From assembly GCA_903937385.1 (NCBI GenBank), contig CAIZZF010000020.1:124001-188000 (forward strand): 64,000 bases of DNA, in the 5' to 3' direction. A program made the position numbers and the translations under genes. The DNA comes from an uncultured Holophagaceae bacterium. GTDB lineage: Bacteria > Acidobacteriota > Holophagae > Holophagales > Holophagaceae. A model generated the notes under the pieces. It was not told the origin of the DNA. It saw only the letters and a program-made list of their open reading frames with translations, and made no database searches. Shown here in pieces: positions 28,096 to 36,444 of this stretch. Each line of letters begins with the position of its first letter. The stretch's first letter is position 1.

Positions 28096-28602
28096 ATGCT
28101 GAAAGGGAAGGAGCGACACGGGGCCGGGGAAGTCATTGCCGTGGACCGGAACTATGTCCCCATGCAGGAAGTCAGTCGTCGCCGGGCGCTCTGCGCCGTC
28201 GTGGCAGGCCGGGCTCATGTGTTGAATCCAGCCACCTTCGAGCGGCATGGTAACCTGGAGGTCCGCCTCGAGCTGATCATCTTCCCCCATGTCCAGGCCT
28301 GCAGCGACTCCAAGTTGTTGCTGGGCCGGCTGGAGCGCCGGGTCCTCCGCCGGGACCATTACGTTTGCCAATACGAGGGTTGCACCAAGAAGGCCACCAC
28401 GGTTGACCACGTCATCCCGGTCTGCCAGGGGGGCTCCACCACCTGGCAGAACCTGGTGGGCTGCTGCCTCTCCTGCAACCAGACCAAGGGGGGGCGCACG
28501 CCGGATCAGGCCGGGATGGTCCTCAAGCGCCAGCCCAAGGGGCCCCGAGCGCACCTGTTCGAGCGCTTCGAAGAGCTCCTGAAGCGGGCCAGCGCGGCCT
28601 GA
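28096..28602 (+). CDS. HNH endonuclease
   Basis: This 168-residue protein has an N-terminal region AVDRNYVPMQEVSRRRALCAVVAG, typical of stand-alone HNH proteins found across many phyla, and a C-terminal HNH motif: DHYVCQYEGC, then TTVDHVIPVCQGGSTTWQNLVGCC, then SCNQTKGGRTP. Two Cys pairs (CQYEGC and CCLSC) could hold a structural zinc. ATG 28096 follows rmuC by 54 bases. The biological role of this family is not established; nothing nearby suggests a mobile intron or restriction system. Confidence 0.88.
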   Translation: MLKGKERHGAGEVIAVDRNYVPMQEVSRRRALCAVVAGRAHVLNPATFERHGNLEVRLELIIFPHVQACSDSKLLLGRLERRVLRRDHYVCQYEGCTKKATTVDHVIPVCQGGSTTWQNLVGCCLSCNQTKGGRTPDQAGMVLKRQPKGPRAHLFERFEELLKRASAA

Positions 28603-28634
28603 GCGGGGCCCGCTTTCCCTGGGGATGGCCCTGG

Positions 28635-28680
28635 CCAGGCAACTTATGTTTGTTGTAAATGGCAAACATAATTTGCCTGG
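28635..28680. repeat. 18-bp inverted repeat with 10-base loop
   Basis: Arms 28635-28652 (CCAGGCAACTTATGTTTG) and 28663-28680 (CAAACATAATTTGCCTGG) pair at 17 of 18 positions, with the loop TTGTAAATGG between. It lies 33 bases after the HNH stop and about 130 bases before pepA, in AT-richer DNA. No T-run follows on either strand, so an operator or bidirectional termination signal are both possible. Confidence 0.7.
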
Positions 28681-28736
28681 TCGCCTGATTCGACTGATAA
28701 GAATGGAAAAGTGGGCCCTAACCGACTGAGATATTG

Positions 28737-28752
28737 CGATCGCTAACGATCG
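28737..28752. repeat. Repeated CGATCG palindromes upstream of pepA
   Basis: CGATCG occurs at 28737-28742 and again at 28747-28752, separated by CTAA, giving a 16-base dyad of two self-complementary hexamers. It lies about 60 bases before the pepA start. It could be a protein-binding site in the promoter region; no function is shown. Confidence 0.4.
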
Positions 28753-28812
28753 AAAAATGGGCTTTCCTTTTTTCCGTCCTGCTCCTAGGCTCGATCACGA
28801 GGAGGAAACCCT

Positions 28813-30285
28813 ATGCCTTCAGTGGATATCAGTTCTCAGACCGGTAAGGATTTCGCTGGAGATGCCCTGATCGTTCCCGTCTTTTCGGGCCGTGAACGCC
28901 ACCGTCTGCCGCTCGCCATCAGCAAGGTCGCCCGGCAGGTGATGGATGAAGAGGATTTCAAGGCGGACTATCTTGAAGTTGTTCCGCTTCACCACCCCAA
29001 TGGCGTCAAGGAGAGCCGCTGGATGGTGCTGGTCGGCCTCGGTGACGAGGAGAAGGTGACCCTCAACAAGATCCGCAAGGCCGTGGGCGCTGCGGGACGG
29101 TTCTGCCTGAAGAAGAAGTGGAAGAAGATCGGCGTGCTGTCGCCGTCCACCTCCACCCTCGATCACGATGCCGTGCAGATTGCTGTGACTGAAGGAGTCC
29201 TGCTCGCTAACTATGATTTCGTGGCGTTCAAGGGCGGCAAGCCGGAAGCCAAGCAGTTCACTTCGGTCGAGGTCTTCACGAACGGCGATGACACCCGCAA
29301 GGCGCGGCGCAAGCTGCCCGTGGTCGAGGCCGGCGTGGCTGCCTGCCACCGCGTACGCGATCTGGCCAACACCCCCGCTGGTGATCTCTATCCTGAGGTC
29401 TTTGCGGAAACGGCTGCGAAGCTGGCCAAGCAGCACAAGATCCACTGCGAGATCCTGGACGTGCCCGCCCTGGAGAAGGGCGGCTTCCGCTCGGTGCTCG
29501 CCGTGGGGCAGGGCAGTGTCCGGCCGCCCCGGGTGGTCAAGCTGGAGTACAAGCCCAAGGAAAAGCCCAAGAAGCATGTGGTGCTCGTGGGCAAGGGCGT
29601 CTGCTTCGATTCGGGCGGCCTATCGCTCAAGGATGGCTCGGGCATGGAGACCATGAAGGACGACATGACGGGCGCGGCCATCGTGCTGGCCACCCTGGTC
29701 GCCTGTGCCCAGCTGGAAGTCCCCGTGCAGGTAACGGGCCTCCTGGGCCTGGTGGAAAACATGCCTTCAGGCTCCAGCTACAAGCCCGGTGATGTCCTGC
29801 GCACCCGCAGCGGGAAGACCGTCGAGGTGCTCAACACGGACGCCGAGGGCCGCCTCGTGCTGGCCGATCTGCTCCACCTCGCCAGCGAGCTCGGCGCCGA
29901 CCATGTCGTGGACCTGGCCACCCTCACCGGCGCGGCGCTGGTCGCCATGGGCGACGGGGTCTCCGCGGTCATGGGCACCGACCAGAAGCTGGTGGACCGG
30001 CTCGTGGACTCGGGTGGCGCCGTGGGCGAGTACCTCTGGCAGCTGCCCCTGGTGGAGGAATACTCGGACCTGCTGAAGAGTCCCCTGGCGGACCTGAAGA
30101 ACATCACGGGCATCCGGTGGGGGGGCACCATCACCGCCGGCCTGTTCTTGCGGGAGTTCGTGGGCCAGGCCTCCTGGGTCCACGTGGATCTCTCCGGGTC
30201 CTGGTCCGGCAAGGAGCGGGACTACCGGACCCATGGGGGCAGCGGCGAGGGCCCCCGGTTCCTGCTCGAGTGGCTGCTGGACTGA
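28813..30285 (+). CDS. pepA: Leucyl aminopeptidase (M17 family)
   Basis: This cytosolic metallo-aminopeptidase removes N-terminal residues from peptides. The 490-residue product has an N-terminal macro-like domain and a C-terminal catalytic domain with the two-metal signature: VLVGKGVCFDSGGLSLK, MKDDMTGAAIVLATL, NTDAEGRLVLADLL and LATLTGAALVAMGDGVSAVMG. ATG 28813 is preceded by CGAGGAGGAAACCCT, a strong ribosome site. It appears monocistronic: a 200-base upstream gap and a terminator hairpin directly after it. Confidence 0.95.
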   Translation: MPSVDISSQTGKDFAGDALIVPVFSGRERHRLPLAISKVARQVMDEEDFKADYLEVVPLHHPNGVKESRWMVLVGLGDEEKVTLNKIRKAVGAAGRFCLKKKWKKIGVLSPSTSTLDHDAVQIAVTEGVLLANYDFVAFKGGKPEAKQFTSVEVFTNGDDTRKARRKLPVVEAGVAACHRVRDLANTPAGDLYPEVFAETAAKLAKQHKIHCEILDVPALEKGGFRSVLAVGQGSVRPPRVVKLEYKPKEKPKKHVVLVGKGVCFDSGGLSLKDGSGMETMKDDMTGAAIVLATLVACAQLEVPVQVTGLLGLVENMPSGSSYKPGDVLRTRSGKTVEVLNTDAEGRLVLADLLHLASELGADHVVDLATLTGAALVAMGDGVSAVMGTDQKLVDRLVDSGGAVGEYLWQLPLVEEYSDLLKSPLADLKNITGIRWGGTITAGLFLREFVGQASWVHVDLSGSWSGKERDYRTHGGSGEGPRFLLEWLLD

Positions 30286-30291
30286 AGGGCT

Positions 30292-30327
30292 CCCCCCTTC
30301 TTCGGGAGGGGGGTACACTCTTTTTTT
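30292..30327 (+). terminator. Rho-independent terminator of pepA
   Basis: A 9-bp stem (CCCCCCTTC with GGAGGGGGG, one G-T pair) closes a TTCG tetraloop at 30301-30304. A T7 run follows at 30321-30327, after seven other bases. It begins seven bases after the pepA stop. Confidence 0.75.
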
Positions 30328-30428
30328 CAAATAGATGGAGATGTCCCCCTTGACCAAAGGGCTCGGATGGGGGATTTATTGAGGACTGCCCTTGCGCATC
30401 CATACGAATCAACCCTTACGGAGTTCCC

Positions 30429-30728
30429 ATGGAATCGATGGAGACCCTCACCAAGGCTGACCTCTCCCGTCACCTGATGAAGCAGCTTGAGCTTGGCAAG
30501 AAGGACGCGGACCTCCTGGTGAACACCTTCCTGGAGAGCATCATCGAGTCCCTCCGGACCACGGGCGAGGGCGTTGAGCTGCGCGGCTTCGGCAGCTTCC
30601 GTCTTCGCGACCGCCGCGCCCGCCAGGGGCGCAACCCCCGCAGCGGGGAGAGCATCCAGGTCCCCCCCAAGCGGGTGGTCTATTTCAAGCTGGGCAAGGA
30701 ATTGCGCAGCAAGCTCATCGACGACTAG
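30429..30728 (+). CDS. HU/IHF family DNA-binding protein
   Basis: This 99-residue histone-like protein bends and wraps DNA as a dimer. It has the family start LTKADLSRHLMKQLELGKKDADLLVNTFLE, then the beta-arm GVELRGFGSFRLRDRRARQGRNPRSGESIQVPPKRVVYFKLGKEL, including the RNPRSG tip. The arm wording and the C-terminus are closer to IHF subunits than to HU. ATG 30429 and ATG 30438 are both possible; GGAG precedes the first. The next gene starts 40 bases later. Confidence 0.92.
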   Translation: MESMETLTKADLSRHLMKQLELGKKDADLLVNTFLESIIESLRTTGEGVELRGFGSFRLRDRRARQGRNPRSGESIQVPPKRVVYFKLGKELRSKLIDD

Positions 30729-30768
30729 TCGAGCGTTCTCAGAACCTGTCTCTACCTGGGGAGTCTCC

Positions 30769-31506
30769 ATGCGCCTCCGCACAATGCTATTGTCGCTGCT
30801 CGCGGTCTTTGCGATCACGGTTCCTGCCCTGGCTCAGAAAAAGCTGTCCAAGGAAGACAAGGCCAAGCTGCCCCGCATCGCCATCCTGGAATTCAAGGCC
30901 GCACCTGATGCCTGGCATGGCTGGCGCCACGGTGGCTGGGGCAACCAGATGGGGACCATCTCGAACCAGCTGCGGGATCTCTTCACCACGGAGATCGTAG
31001 AGAAGGGCAAGAACAAGATCCGCGTCATCGAGCGGGAGCGCCTCCAGGAGATCCGCGGAGAGCTGAACTTCCAGCAGAGTGGCGAGGTGGATACCGCCAC
31101 GGTCCAGAAGATCGGCAAGCTGCTGGGTGTGAAGTACGTCATGACTGGCAAGGTCACGCGCTTCGCCTACAAGGAATCTGGCTTCAGCTCGGGCTGGGGC
31201 GTGGGCGCCCTGGTGGGCAAGGTGACCGGCAGCGGCATCGCCGGGGCCGTGGCTGGCAGTGTGAACGTCAAGAAGGCCTCGTTCACGGGTCGCCTGGACA
31301 TCCGCCTGATCGAGGTGGAGACCGGCGAGATCCTCGGCGCCTGGAAGGACGAGGACAAGCTTGATGACACCAGCGTGAAGGTGGCTGGGACCGGCGCCGA
31401 GGTCTCCTACGACGAGGAGCTGGTGAACAAGGTCTTCGAGCCCATCGTCCAGCGCCTTGCACCCAAGCTGCTGCGCGCCACCGTCTCTGCCAACGAAGAC
31501 GACTAG
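30769..31506 (+). CDS. CsgG/HfaB-family exported protein
   Basis: This 245-residue product has an N-terminal signal sequence (TMLLSLLAVFAITVPALAQ). The mature part matches the CsgG-like assembly/transport fold: RIAILEFKA at the start, then IVEKGKNKIRVIERERLQEIRGELNFQQSG, then IGKLLGVKYVMTGKVTRF and a glycine-rich segment, ending in DIRLIEVETGEILGAWKDE. CsgG proteins form outer-membrane secretion channels, but many homologues are only stress-associated periplasmic proteins. This one lacks the lipobox of true CsgG, so the channel role is uncertain. Confidence 0.8.
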   Translation: MRLRTMLLSLLAVFAITVPALAQKKLSKEDKAKLPRIAILEFKAAPDAWHGWRHGGWGNQMGTISNQLRDLFTTEIVEKGKNKIRVIERERLQEIRGELNFQQSGEVDTATVQKIGKLLGVKYVMTGKVTRFAYKESGFSSGWGVGALVGKVTGSGIAGAVAGSVNVKKASFTGRLDIRLIEVETGEILGAWKDEDKLDDTSVKVAGTGAEVSYDEELVNKVFEPIVQRLAPKLLRATVSANEDD

Positions 31507-31530
31507 GGCCGGGAACCCATCGAACCGGAC

Positions 31531-32511
31531 TCAGGGCCCTGCGGGGCCCTTGTCCTTGCCCGTCGGGAACCAGGCCTGCACCGAGTCGCGGATGGCGGCG
31601 GTGTAGCCAGGGCCCAGCACTTCGGCGCAGTGCAGGTGCCAGGTGTTCACCTCGACCACCCGGCTGTGCTGGAACTGGGCCGCCAGCTGCCGCTGGACCG
31701 GGGGTGGGGCCAGCCGATCCTGGGTGGCCAGGAAGCAGAGGCTGGGGGTCGCCAGGCGCAGCCCCGCCAGCCCCTGGACGAGGTCCGTGGCTGCGGGGTC
31801 GTAGCCACCCCAGCGACCGGCCAGGCGGGCCGCCGTGGCCCCGATGGGTGGAGCCAGGAGGTGCCAGAGCCGATCTTCCGGGCCCCGCACCAGGCGCTCC
31901 GCGAAGCTGCGGGAGCTGGCCGGGGCGCCCTCCCAGATGATGCCAGCCAGGGGCCCCCGGCCCTCCCGCTCCAGGTCGGCCAGGGCCAGCAGGCCCACGG
32001 AGGCGCCCAGGCTGCGGCCCAGCAGCAGGATCTGCCGCCGGGGCAGCCCCGTGGCCTCCAGGTGGTGGACCATGCGGACCACCTCCTTCGCTTCCAGGGC
32101 GCCGAAGGTCACGGGCGGCACCTGGCCGCCCCGACGCATGGCATCATCCCGGCGCCGGTAGGTGAAGATGGCGGCATCGAGCCCCGGGAACCACTTCAGG
32201 GCCGGGCTGGTGCCCCAGCGGTCATCCCCGAAGCCGTGCAGCAGCAGCACCAGGCCCGGGGAACGCGTGGGCCGGGTGAAGCGCCAGAGCTGCAGACCCT
32301 CGACCTCGGTGCTGGTCCAGGTGCCGCCGGGATCGCCATCCTGGCCCAGGGCCAGCTCCCGGTAGGTGCCCTCCACCCGCGCGAGGGGTTGGGCCCGGTA
32401 GAAGGGCGGGTCGATGAGCTCCCGGGCCACGGCCCGGGTCTTCCAGGCGCAGAAGGCCCCCAGGCCCAGGAGTGGGGCCAGGCCCAGGGCGACCCCGACG
32501 GCACGCCTCAC
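31531..32511 (-). CDS. Membrane-anchored alpha/beta hydrolase
   Basis: This protein of about 326 residues has an N-terminal hydrophobic anchor (VGVALGLAPLLGLGAFCAW) and an alpha/beta-hydrolase domain: VLLLHGFGDDRWG (oxyanion region), nucleophile elbow LLGRSLGASVGLLAL, catalytic Asp in FLATQDRLAPP, and His in NTWHLHCAEVLG. GTG 32511 is chosen because it overlaps the ferredoxin stop as GTGA; an in-frame ATG lies at 32568. Substrate is unknown. A G-C hairpin over its last codons (31533-31550) may help terminate the convergent CsgG-like transcript. Confidence 0.8.
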   Translation of the reverse strand: MRRAVGVALGLAPLLGLGAFCAWKTRAVARELIDPPFYRAQPLARVEGTYRELALGQDGDPGGTWTSTEVEGLQLWRFTRPTRSPGLVLLLHGFGDDRWGTSPALKWFPGLDAAIFTYRRRDDAMRRGGQVPPVTFGALEAKEVVRMVHHLEATGLPRRQILLLGRSLGASVGLLALADLEREGRGPLAGIIWEGAPASSRSFAERLVRGPEDRLWHLLAPPIGATAARLAGRWGGYDPAATDLVQGLAGLRLATPSLCFLATQDRLAPPPVQRQLAAQFQHSRVVEVNTWHLHCAEVLGPGYTAAIRDSVQAWFPTGKDKGPAGP

Positions 32512-32801
32512 CAGTAGCCTGCCGTAATGATCAGCTCGTGGACTTCGGAGGGCAGGGGGCACTGACACGCGAGGCGCTGGTCAGGCCCGGCCTCCAGCTT
32601 GCCCAGCAGGGCCGTCTCGGGAGGGGCGCAGGGCTCCAGGTGCTCGGCGCCCCGGAGCACAGTGACGAGGCAGCGGCCACAGGCACACCGGCCGGAGCAG
32701 GCCGAGGCCACGGGGACGCCCGCTTCCAGGCAGCTGGCCAGGAGGGTGTCTCCGCTGGAGAGGCTGCGGTCCCCCTGGTGCGTCCGGGCCAGCCGCGCCA
32801 C
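32508..32801 (-). CDS. [2Fe-2S] ferredoxin, plant/vertebrate-type fold
   Basis: This 97-residue electron carrier holds one 2Fe-2S cluster through C-x5-C-x2-C (in ACSGRCACGRCLVTV) and a fourth Cys in LACQC near the C-terminus. Two extra Cys residues sit next to ligands. GTG 32801 is used because it follows the preceding stop by seven bases and begins the conserved region directly. Its redox partner is not obvious; the overlapping hydrolase and the lipoprotein are its only close neighbours. Confidence 0.85.
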   Translation of the reverse strand: MARLARTHQGDRSLSSGDTLLASCLEAGVPVASACSGRCACGRCLVTVLRGAEHLEPCAPPETALLGKLEAGPDQRLACQCPLPSEVHELIITAGYW

Positions 32802-32808
32802 GAGGTGG

Positions 32809-33234
32809 CTACTTGATGAGCAGGGCGGTGACGCCCGGAAGCCCCTCCGCGGGAGGCAGCTGATCCGGCTTGCCGTAGAGGACCGCATCGAATTTCTGCG
32901 TGAGCGCGACCAGGTAGAGGCCCCGGTCCGCGGGAAGGTCCAGCTCTCCGGAGTCGGGGCTGAAGGTCTCCGACTGACTCGTGAGGAAGAACCGGTGCTT
33001 GCCCGTGGCGAGTCCGCTGATCTGGAGGCTGCGGGCTTCCTTGGACGGCTGCTGGACGGGGATGCGGGCGCCGTCGACCGTGAGCTCGACGGGGCCCCGG
33101 ATGGCGCGGGTGAAGCGGAAGACCACCGTGCCCGCGGGAATGGGAGCGCTGGGCGTGAGGGGCACCTTCCTGCAGGCAGTGAAGGATGCCGCGGCCAGCA
33201 GCACCAGGGCGGGAACAGCGGGGTGGAACTTCAT
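32809..33234 (-). CDS. Putative lipoprotein of unknown function
   Basis: The 141-residue product has a lipoprotein signal (PALVLLAAASFTAC) with the acylated Cys at about residue 21. The remainder reads as a beta-rich domain (GTVVFRFTRAIRGPVELTVDGARIPVQ, LQISGLATGKHRFFLTS) similar in style to PEGA or carboxypeptidase-regulatory-like folds. No enzyme motif is present. It is first in a three-gene minus-strand run with the ferredoxin and hydrolase. Confidence 0.7.
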   Translation of the reverse strand: MKFHPAVPALVLLAAASFTACRKVPLTPSAPIPAGTVVFRFTRAIRGPVELTVDGARIPVQQPSKEARSLQISGLATGKHRFFLTSQSETFSPDSGELDLPADRGLYLVALTQKFDAVLYGKPDQLPPAEGLPGVTALLIK

Positions 33235-33295
33235 GAAGCCTCCGGAACACCCATCATATGCGATGAAGGCCCGCCCGGTCTCATCACCTGTGGGG

Positions 33296-33787
33296 TCAGC
33301 TGCGCTGGAGGAGCACCACCGCCTGGGCGGCCAGGCCTTCGCCGCGACCCGTGAAGCCCAGTCGCTCCGTGGTCGTGGCCTTCACATTGAGCAGTTCGGC
33401 GGAGAGTCCGAGGAGGGGCGCCACGCGGTCGCGCATCTGCTGGCGGTAGGGGCCGATCTTGGGGCGCTCCCCGATCAGGCAGACATCGGCGTTGACGACG
33501 CGCCAGCCCCGCTCGGCCAGGTCTCCCATGACCTGCTCCAGCAGGTGGGCGGAGTCCGCGCCCTTGTAGGCAGGTTCCGTGTCCGGGAAGTGCAGGCCGA
33601 TGTCGCCGAGTCCGGCCGCGCCCAGCAGGGCATCCATGAGGGCATGGAGCATCACGTCCGCGTCGCTATGCCCGGCGAGGCCGCGGTCATGGGGGATGGG
33701 GCAGCCCATGAGCATCAGGGGGCGGCCCTCCTCGGGCGTCGCGAACCGGTGGACATCGAAGCCCTGGCCGATCCGGAGCGCAGTCAT
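33296..33787 (-). CDS. ispF: 2-C-methyl-D-erythritol 2,4-cyclodiphosphate synthase IspF
   Basis: IspF catalyses the cyclisation step of the MEP isoprenoid pathway as a zinc-dependent trimer. The 163-residue product shows RIGQGFDVHRF (Asp and His zinc ligands), GLAGHSDADVMLHALMDALLGA, GDIGLHFPDTEPAYKGADS, and the C-terminal NVKATTTERLGFTGRGEGLAAQAV. Its ATG overlaps the stop of the upstream sensor kinase gene by 4 bases, an unusual pairing. ubiA in this same window uses isoprenoid substrates. Confidence 0.95.
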   Translation of the reverse strand: MTALRIGQGFDVHRFATPEEGRPLMLMGCPIPHDRGLAGHSDADVMLHALMDALLGAAGLGDIGLHFPDTEPAYKGADSAHLLEQVMGDLAERGWRVVNADVCLIGERPKIGPYRQQMRDRVAPLLGLSAELLNVKATTTERLGFTGRGEGLAAQAVVLLQRS

Positions 33788-35310
33788 GGCGCGTCCGGGC
33801 GCACGACGGGGTTCTTGCCCGTGCTGGCCTCAAGGGTCTTGCTGACACCGGTGATGGGGTGGTCCGGCAGCGTGACGATGACCTCGGTGCCCAGGCCCTC
33901 CTCGCTGAGGAACTCCAGGCTGCCGCCGTGCTCGTCGACGATCTTCTTCACAGTGGCCATGCCCAGGCCTGTGCCCTTCTTCTTGCCGTAGGTAAAGAAC
34001 GGCTCGAAGATCCGCTTGATCATCCGGCGTGGCATGCCCCGGCCCTGGTCCTTGACGTGGATCTGGACGCCCCCGTTGACCGAGTGCCAGGCGACGAGGA
34101 TCTCGCCGCTGAGGTCCTGGGTGGCGTCGAGGGCGTTGGCCAGGAGGTTCTCCATCACCCGGGTGAAGCGGCCGGGATCCAGCTTCACGAGGCAGGAAGC
34201 ACCCTCCGCGTGGAGGTTGACCCCCATCTCCGCGGCCCGGGGAACCAAGGGCTCGAGGATGGCGTCGAGGAAGGACCGGAGATCCACGGTCTCGCGGCGC
34301 GGCTCCCGGACCTTGGCGAAGTCGAGGACGTCCTGGCTGAGGTGGGTCAGCCGGTCCACGCACTGGAGGATTTTCTGAGAGTGGTGTCGGACCTTGGGAT
34401 CCTCCGTGGAGAGCTCCAGCAGGTCGGCGTGGCCTCGCAGCACGAACAGGCCGTTCTTGAAGTCATGGACGATGGAGCTGGCGACCTGGCCGACGGTGGC
34501 CAGCACGTGGCTGCGGAGGTTCTCCTCGGAGAGGCGGGTGCGCTCGATGGCGATGGCGCAGAGGGCCACGATGGCCTCGAAGGTCTCGCGGTCGGGGGGT
34601 TCGGTGATGGGTCTGCGGCTGTCCAGGTAGACCACGCCCAGGCGCCGTCCCTGCAGCAGCAGGGGCAGGCAGAGGATGGTCTTCAGCTCCAGGCGCTGGA
34701 TGGAGTGCTGGTTCTGCAGCAGGTCGTCCTCGGAGACGTTGAGGATCCAGATGGGGTCGCCGGTCTCGAAGACCTTGCGGACGCTGGACATGGACAGGTG
34801 GATGCTGCCTTCCAGTTCCTGGCCCAGGTTCCGCTGCACCCGGGGGGTGAGCTCGCCGTCCTCCAGCAGCATGAGGAAGCCCCGGTCCGTGCCCGAGATG
34901 GCCAGCAGCTTGTCCAGGGACTGTTCCAGCAGGTCTTCCAGGTCCACTTCCTCGGCCAGCAGCTGGGCTGTCTCCAGGATGGCCTGCAGGTGCAGCTCCG
35001 AGCTGCTCTGGTCCGAACAGAGCAGGGTGATGACATAGGCGCCATCGGCCAGGCGGAGCGGGGTTCCCGGCGTCCAGATGGCCCGGCCCAGCTGCTGCTC
35101 ACCGCAGGTGCTGCCGTGGGTCGTGCCCAGGTCCTCGGCCCACCAGGTCTCGCCTTGCAGCTCTAGCCGGAGGTGGGCGCGGCTGATCATGCTGTCGGAC
35201 AGCACCACATCGCAGAGGCTCTGGCGTCCCAAGGTGACGGAACGGGACACGGGCACGGTGCGCTCAAAGCCGTGGCGGTCGCGGATGAGGAGTTGGTAGC
35301 GCTGGGGCAC
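33784..35310 (-). CDS. FHA-GAF sensor histidine kinase
   Basis: This soluble kinase of about 508 residues has an N-terminal FHA domain (VTLGRQSLCDVVLSDSMISRAHLRLE, residues about 20-95), a GAF domain (about 120-285; GFLMLLEDGEL, LPLLLQGRRLGVVYLDSRRP), a HisKA region with H in SIVHDFKNGLFVLRGHADLL, and a GHKL ATPase (NLLANALDAT, VKDQGRGMP, FEPFFTYGKKKGTGLGMATVKKIVDEHGG). No membrane segment is present. GTG 35310 is preferred because the FHA domain starts just after it; the frame is open for hundreds of bases upstream but is not homologous-looking. No response regulator is adjacent. It is divergent from ruvB. Confidence 0.88.
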   Translation of the reverse strand: MPQRYQLLIRDRHGFERTVPVSRSVTLGRQSLCDVVLSDSMISRAHLRLELQGETWWAEDLGTTHGSTCGEQQLGRAIWTPGTPLRLADGAYVITLLCSDQSSSELHLQAILETAQLLAEEVDLEDLLEQSLDKLLAISGTDRGFLMLLEDGELTPRVQRNLGQELEGSIHLSMSSVRKVFETGDPIWILNVSEDDLLQNQHSIQRLELKTILCLPLLLQGRRLGVVYLDSRRPITEPPDRETFEAIVALCAIAIERTRLSEENLRSHVLATVGQVASSIVHDFKNGLFVLRGHADLLELSTEDPKVRHHSQKILQCVDRLTHLSQDVLDFAKVREPRRETVDLRSFLDAILEPLVPRAAEMGVNLHAEGASCLVKLDPGRFTRVMENLLANALDATQDLSGEILVAWHSVNGGVQIHVKDQGRGMPRRMIKRIFEPFFTYGKKKGTGLGMATVKKIVDEHGGSLEFLSEEGLGTEVIVTLPDHPITGVSKTLEASTGKNPVVRPDAP

Positions 35311-35421
35311 AGCAGGTCTCGGGGGGGGACAGAGGACGAAGGCGGGGATTGTCGGGCGTGACCCAAGATTATCCGTCCACTGGCTGGACACAAGTGGAAG
35401 TCCCATGCGGGAATAGGAGTC

Positions 35422-36435
35422 ATGCACCGACACCCCGACCTCGATCCCACCACCGACACCGAGGATCCCGCCGAATATTCCCTCAGGCCGCAGCGTCTTC
35501 AGGAATATATCGGCCAGGCCAAGGTGAAGGCCCGGCTGGAGATCGCCCTCCAGGCGGCCAGCCAGCGCGGAGAAGTGTTGGACCACGTGCTCTTGTTCGG
35601 CCCTCCGGGACTGGGCAAGACGACCCTGGCCCACGTGCTCGCCAACGAGATGGGCGCGCCCTGCAAGGTGATCCAGGCTCCGGCCCTGGAGAAGAAGGGC
35701 GACCTCGCGGCCATCCTCACCAACCTGGAGGCGGGCGAGTTCCTGTTCATCGACGAGATCCACCGGCTCTCGGCGCCCATCGAGGAGATGCTCTACTCCG
35801 CCATGGAAGACCGGAAGCTGGACATCCTCATCGGCCAGGGGCCCAGCGCCCAGACCCTCAAGGTGGACCTGCGACCCTTCACCCTGGTGGGCGCCACCAC
35901 GCGGGCCGGGCTCATCTCCAAGCCGCTGCACGACCGCTTCGGCATGGTCCACCGCCTGGAGTTCTACACCCGGGCGGACCTGGCCATCATCGGCCGGCGC
36001 TCCGCGGAGCTGCTGGGCATCCACCTCTCTGAGGCTGGCTCCGAGGCCATCGCCCGGCGCAGCCGCGGGACGCCGCGCATCTGCAACCGGCTGCTTCGGC
36101 GGTGCCGGGACTATGCCGAGGTGAAGGGTGACGGCACCATCACCATCGAGTCTGCCGAGGCCTGCCTCAAGCTGCACGAGGTGGACGACCTGGGTCTGGA
36201 TGGCCTCGACCGCGACTATCTCTATGCCCTCTGCCACAAGCACCGGGGGGGCCCCGTGGGCCTGCGCACCCTTGCCGCGGCCCTGGGCGAGGACGATGGG
36301 GCCCTGGAAGACCTGGTGGAGCCCTACCTCATGCAGGTGGGCTTCCTGGACCGCACGCCCCAGGGCCGCAAGGCCACGGACGCCGCCTACGCCTACCTGG
36401 GCGTCAAGTCCGATCCAGGGCCGCTCTTCCGCTAG
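35422..36435 (+). CDS. ruvB: Holliday junction branch migration helicase RuvB
   Basis: RuvB is the hexameric AAA+ motor that drives branch migration with RuvA. The 337-residue product has EYSLRPQRLQEYIGQAKVKARLEIALQAA, Walker A LLFGPPGLGKTTLAHVLANE, Walker B LFIDEIHRLS, sensor region LVGATTRAGLISKPLHDRFG, and the C-terminal winged helix (RGGPVGLRTLAAALGE, VGFLDRTPQGR). It is flanked by minus-strand genes and so has its own promoter; the next gene is convergent. Confidence 0.97.
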   Translation: MHRHPDLDPTTDTEDPAEYSLRPQRLQEYIGQAKVKARLEIALQAASQRGEVLDHVLLFGPPGLGKTTLAHVLANEMGAPCKVIQAPALEKKGDLAAILTNLEAGEFLFIDEIHRLSAPIEEMLYSAMEDRKLDILIGQGPSAQTLKVDLRPFTLVGATTRAGLISKPLHDRFGMVHRLEFYTRADLAIIGRRSAELLGIHLSEAGSEAIARRSRGTPRICNRLLRRCRDYAEVKGDGTITIESAEACLKLHEVDDLGLDGLDRDYLYALCHKHRGGPVGLRTLAAALGEDDGALEDLVEPYLMQVGFLDRTPQGRKATDAAYAYLGVKSDPGPLFR

Positions 36436-36444
36436 CGGGGAAAG

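Noticed and set aside
35311-36243. Very long upstream extension of the sensor kinase frame
   Set aside because: It lies antisense to ruvB, and the translated extension has the low-complexity His/Gly/Arg/Gln style of a shadow frame; the FHA domain begins after GTG 35310.
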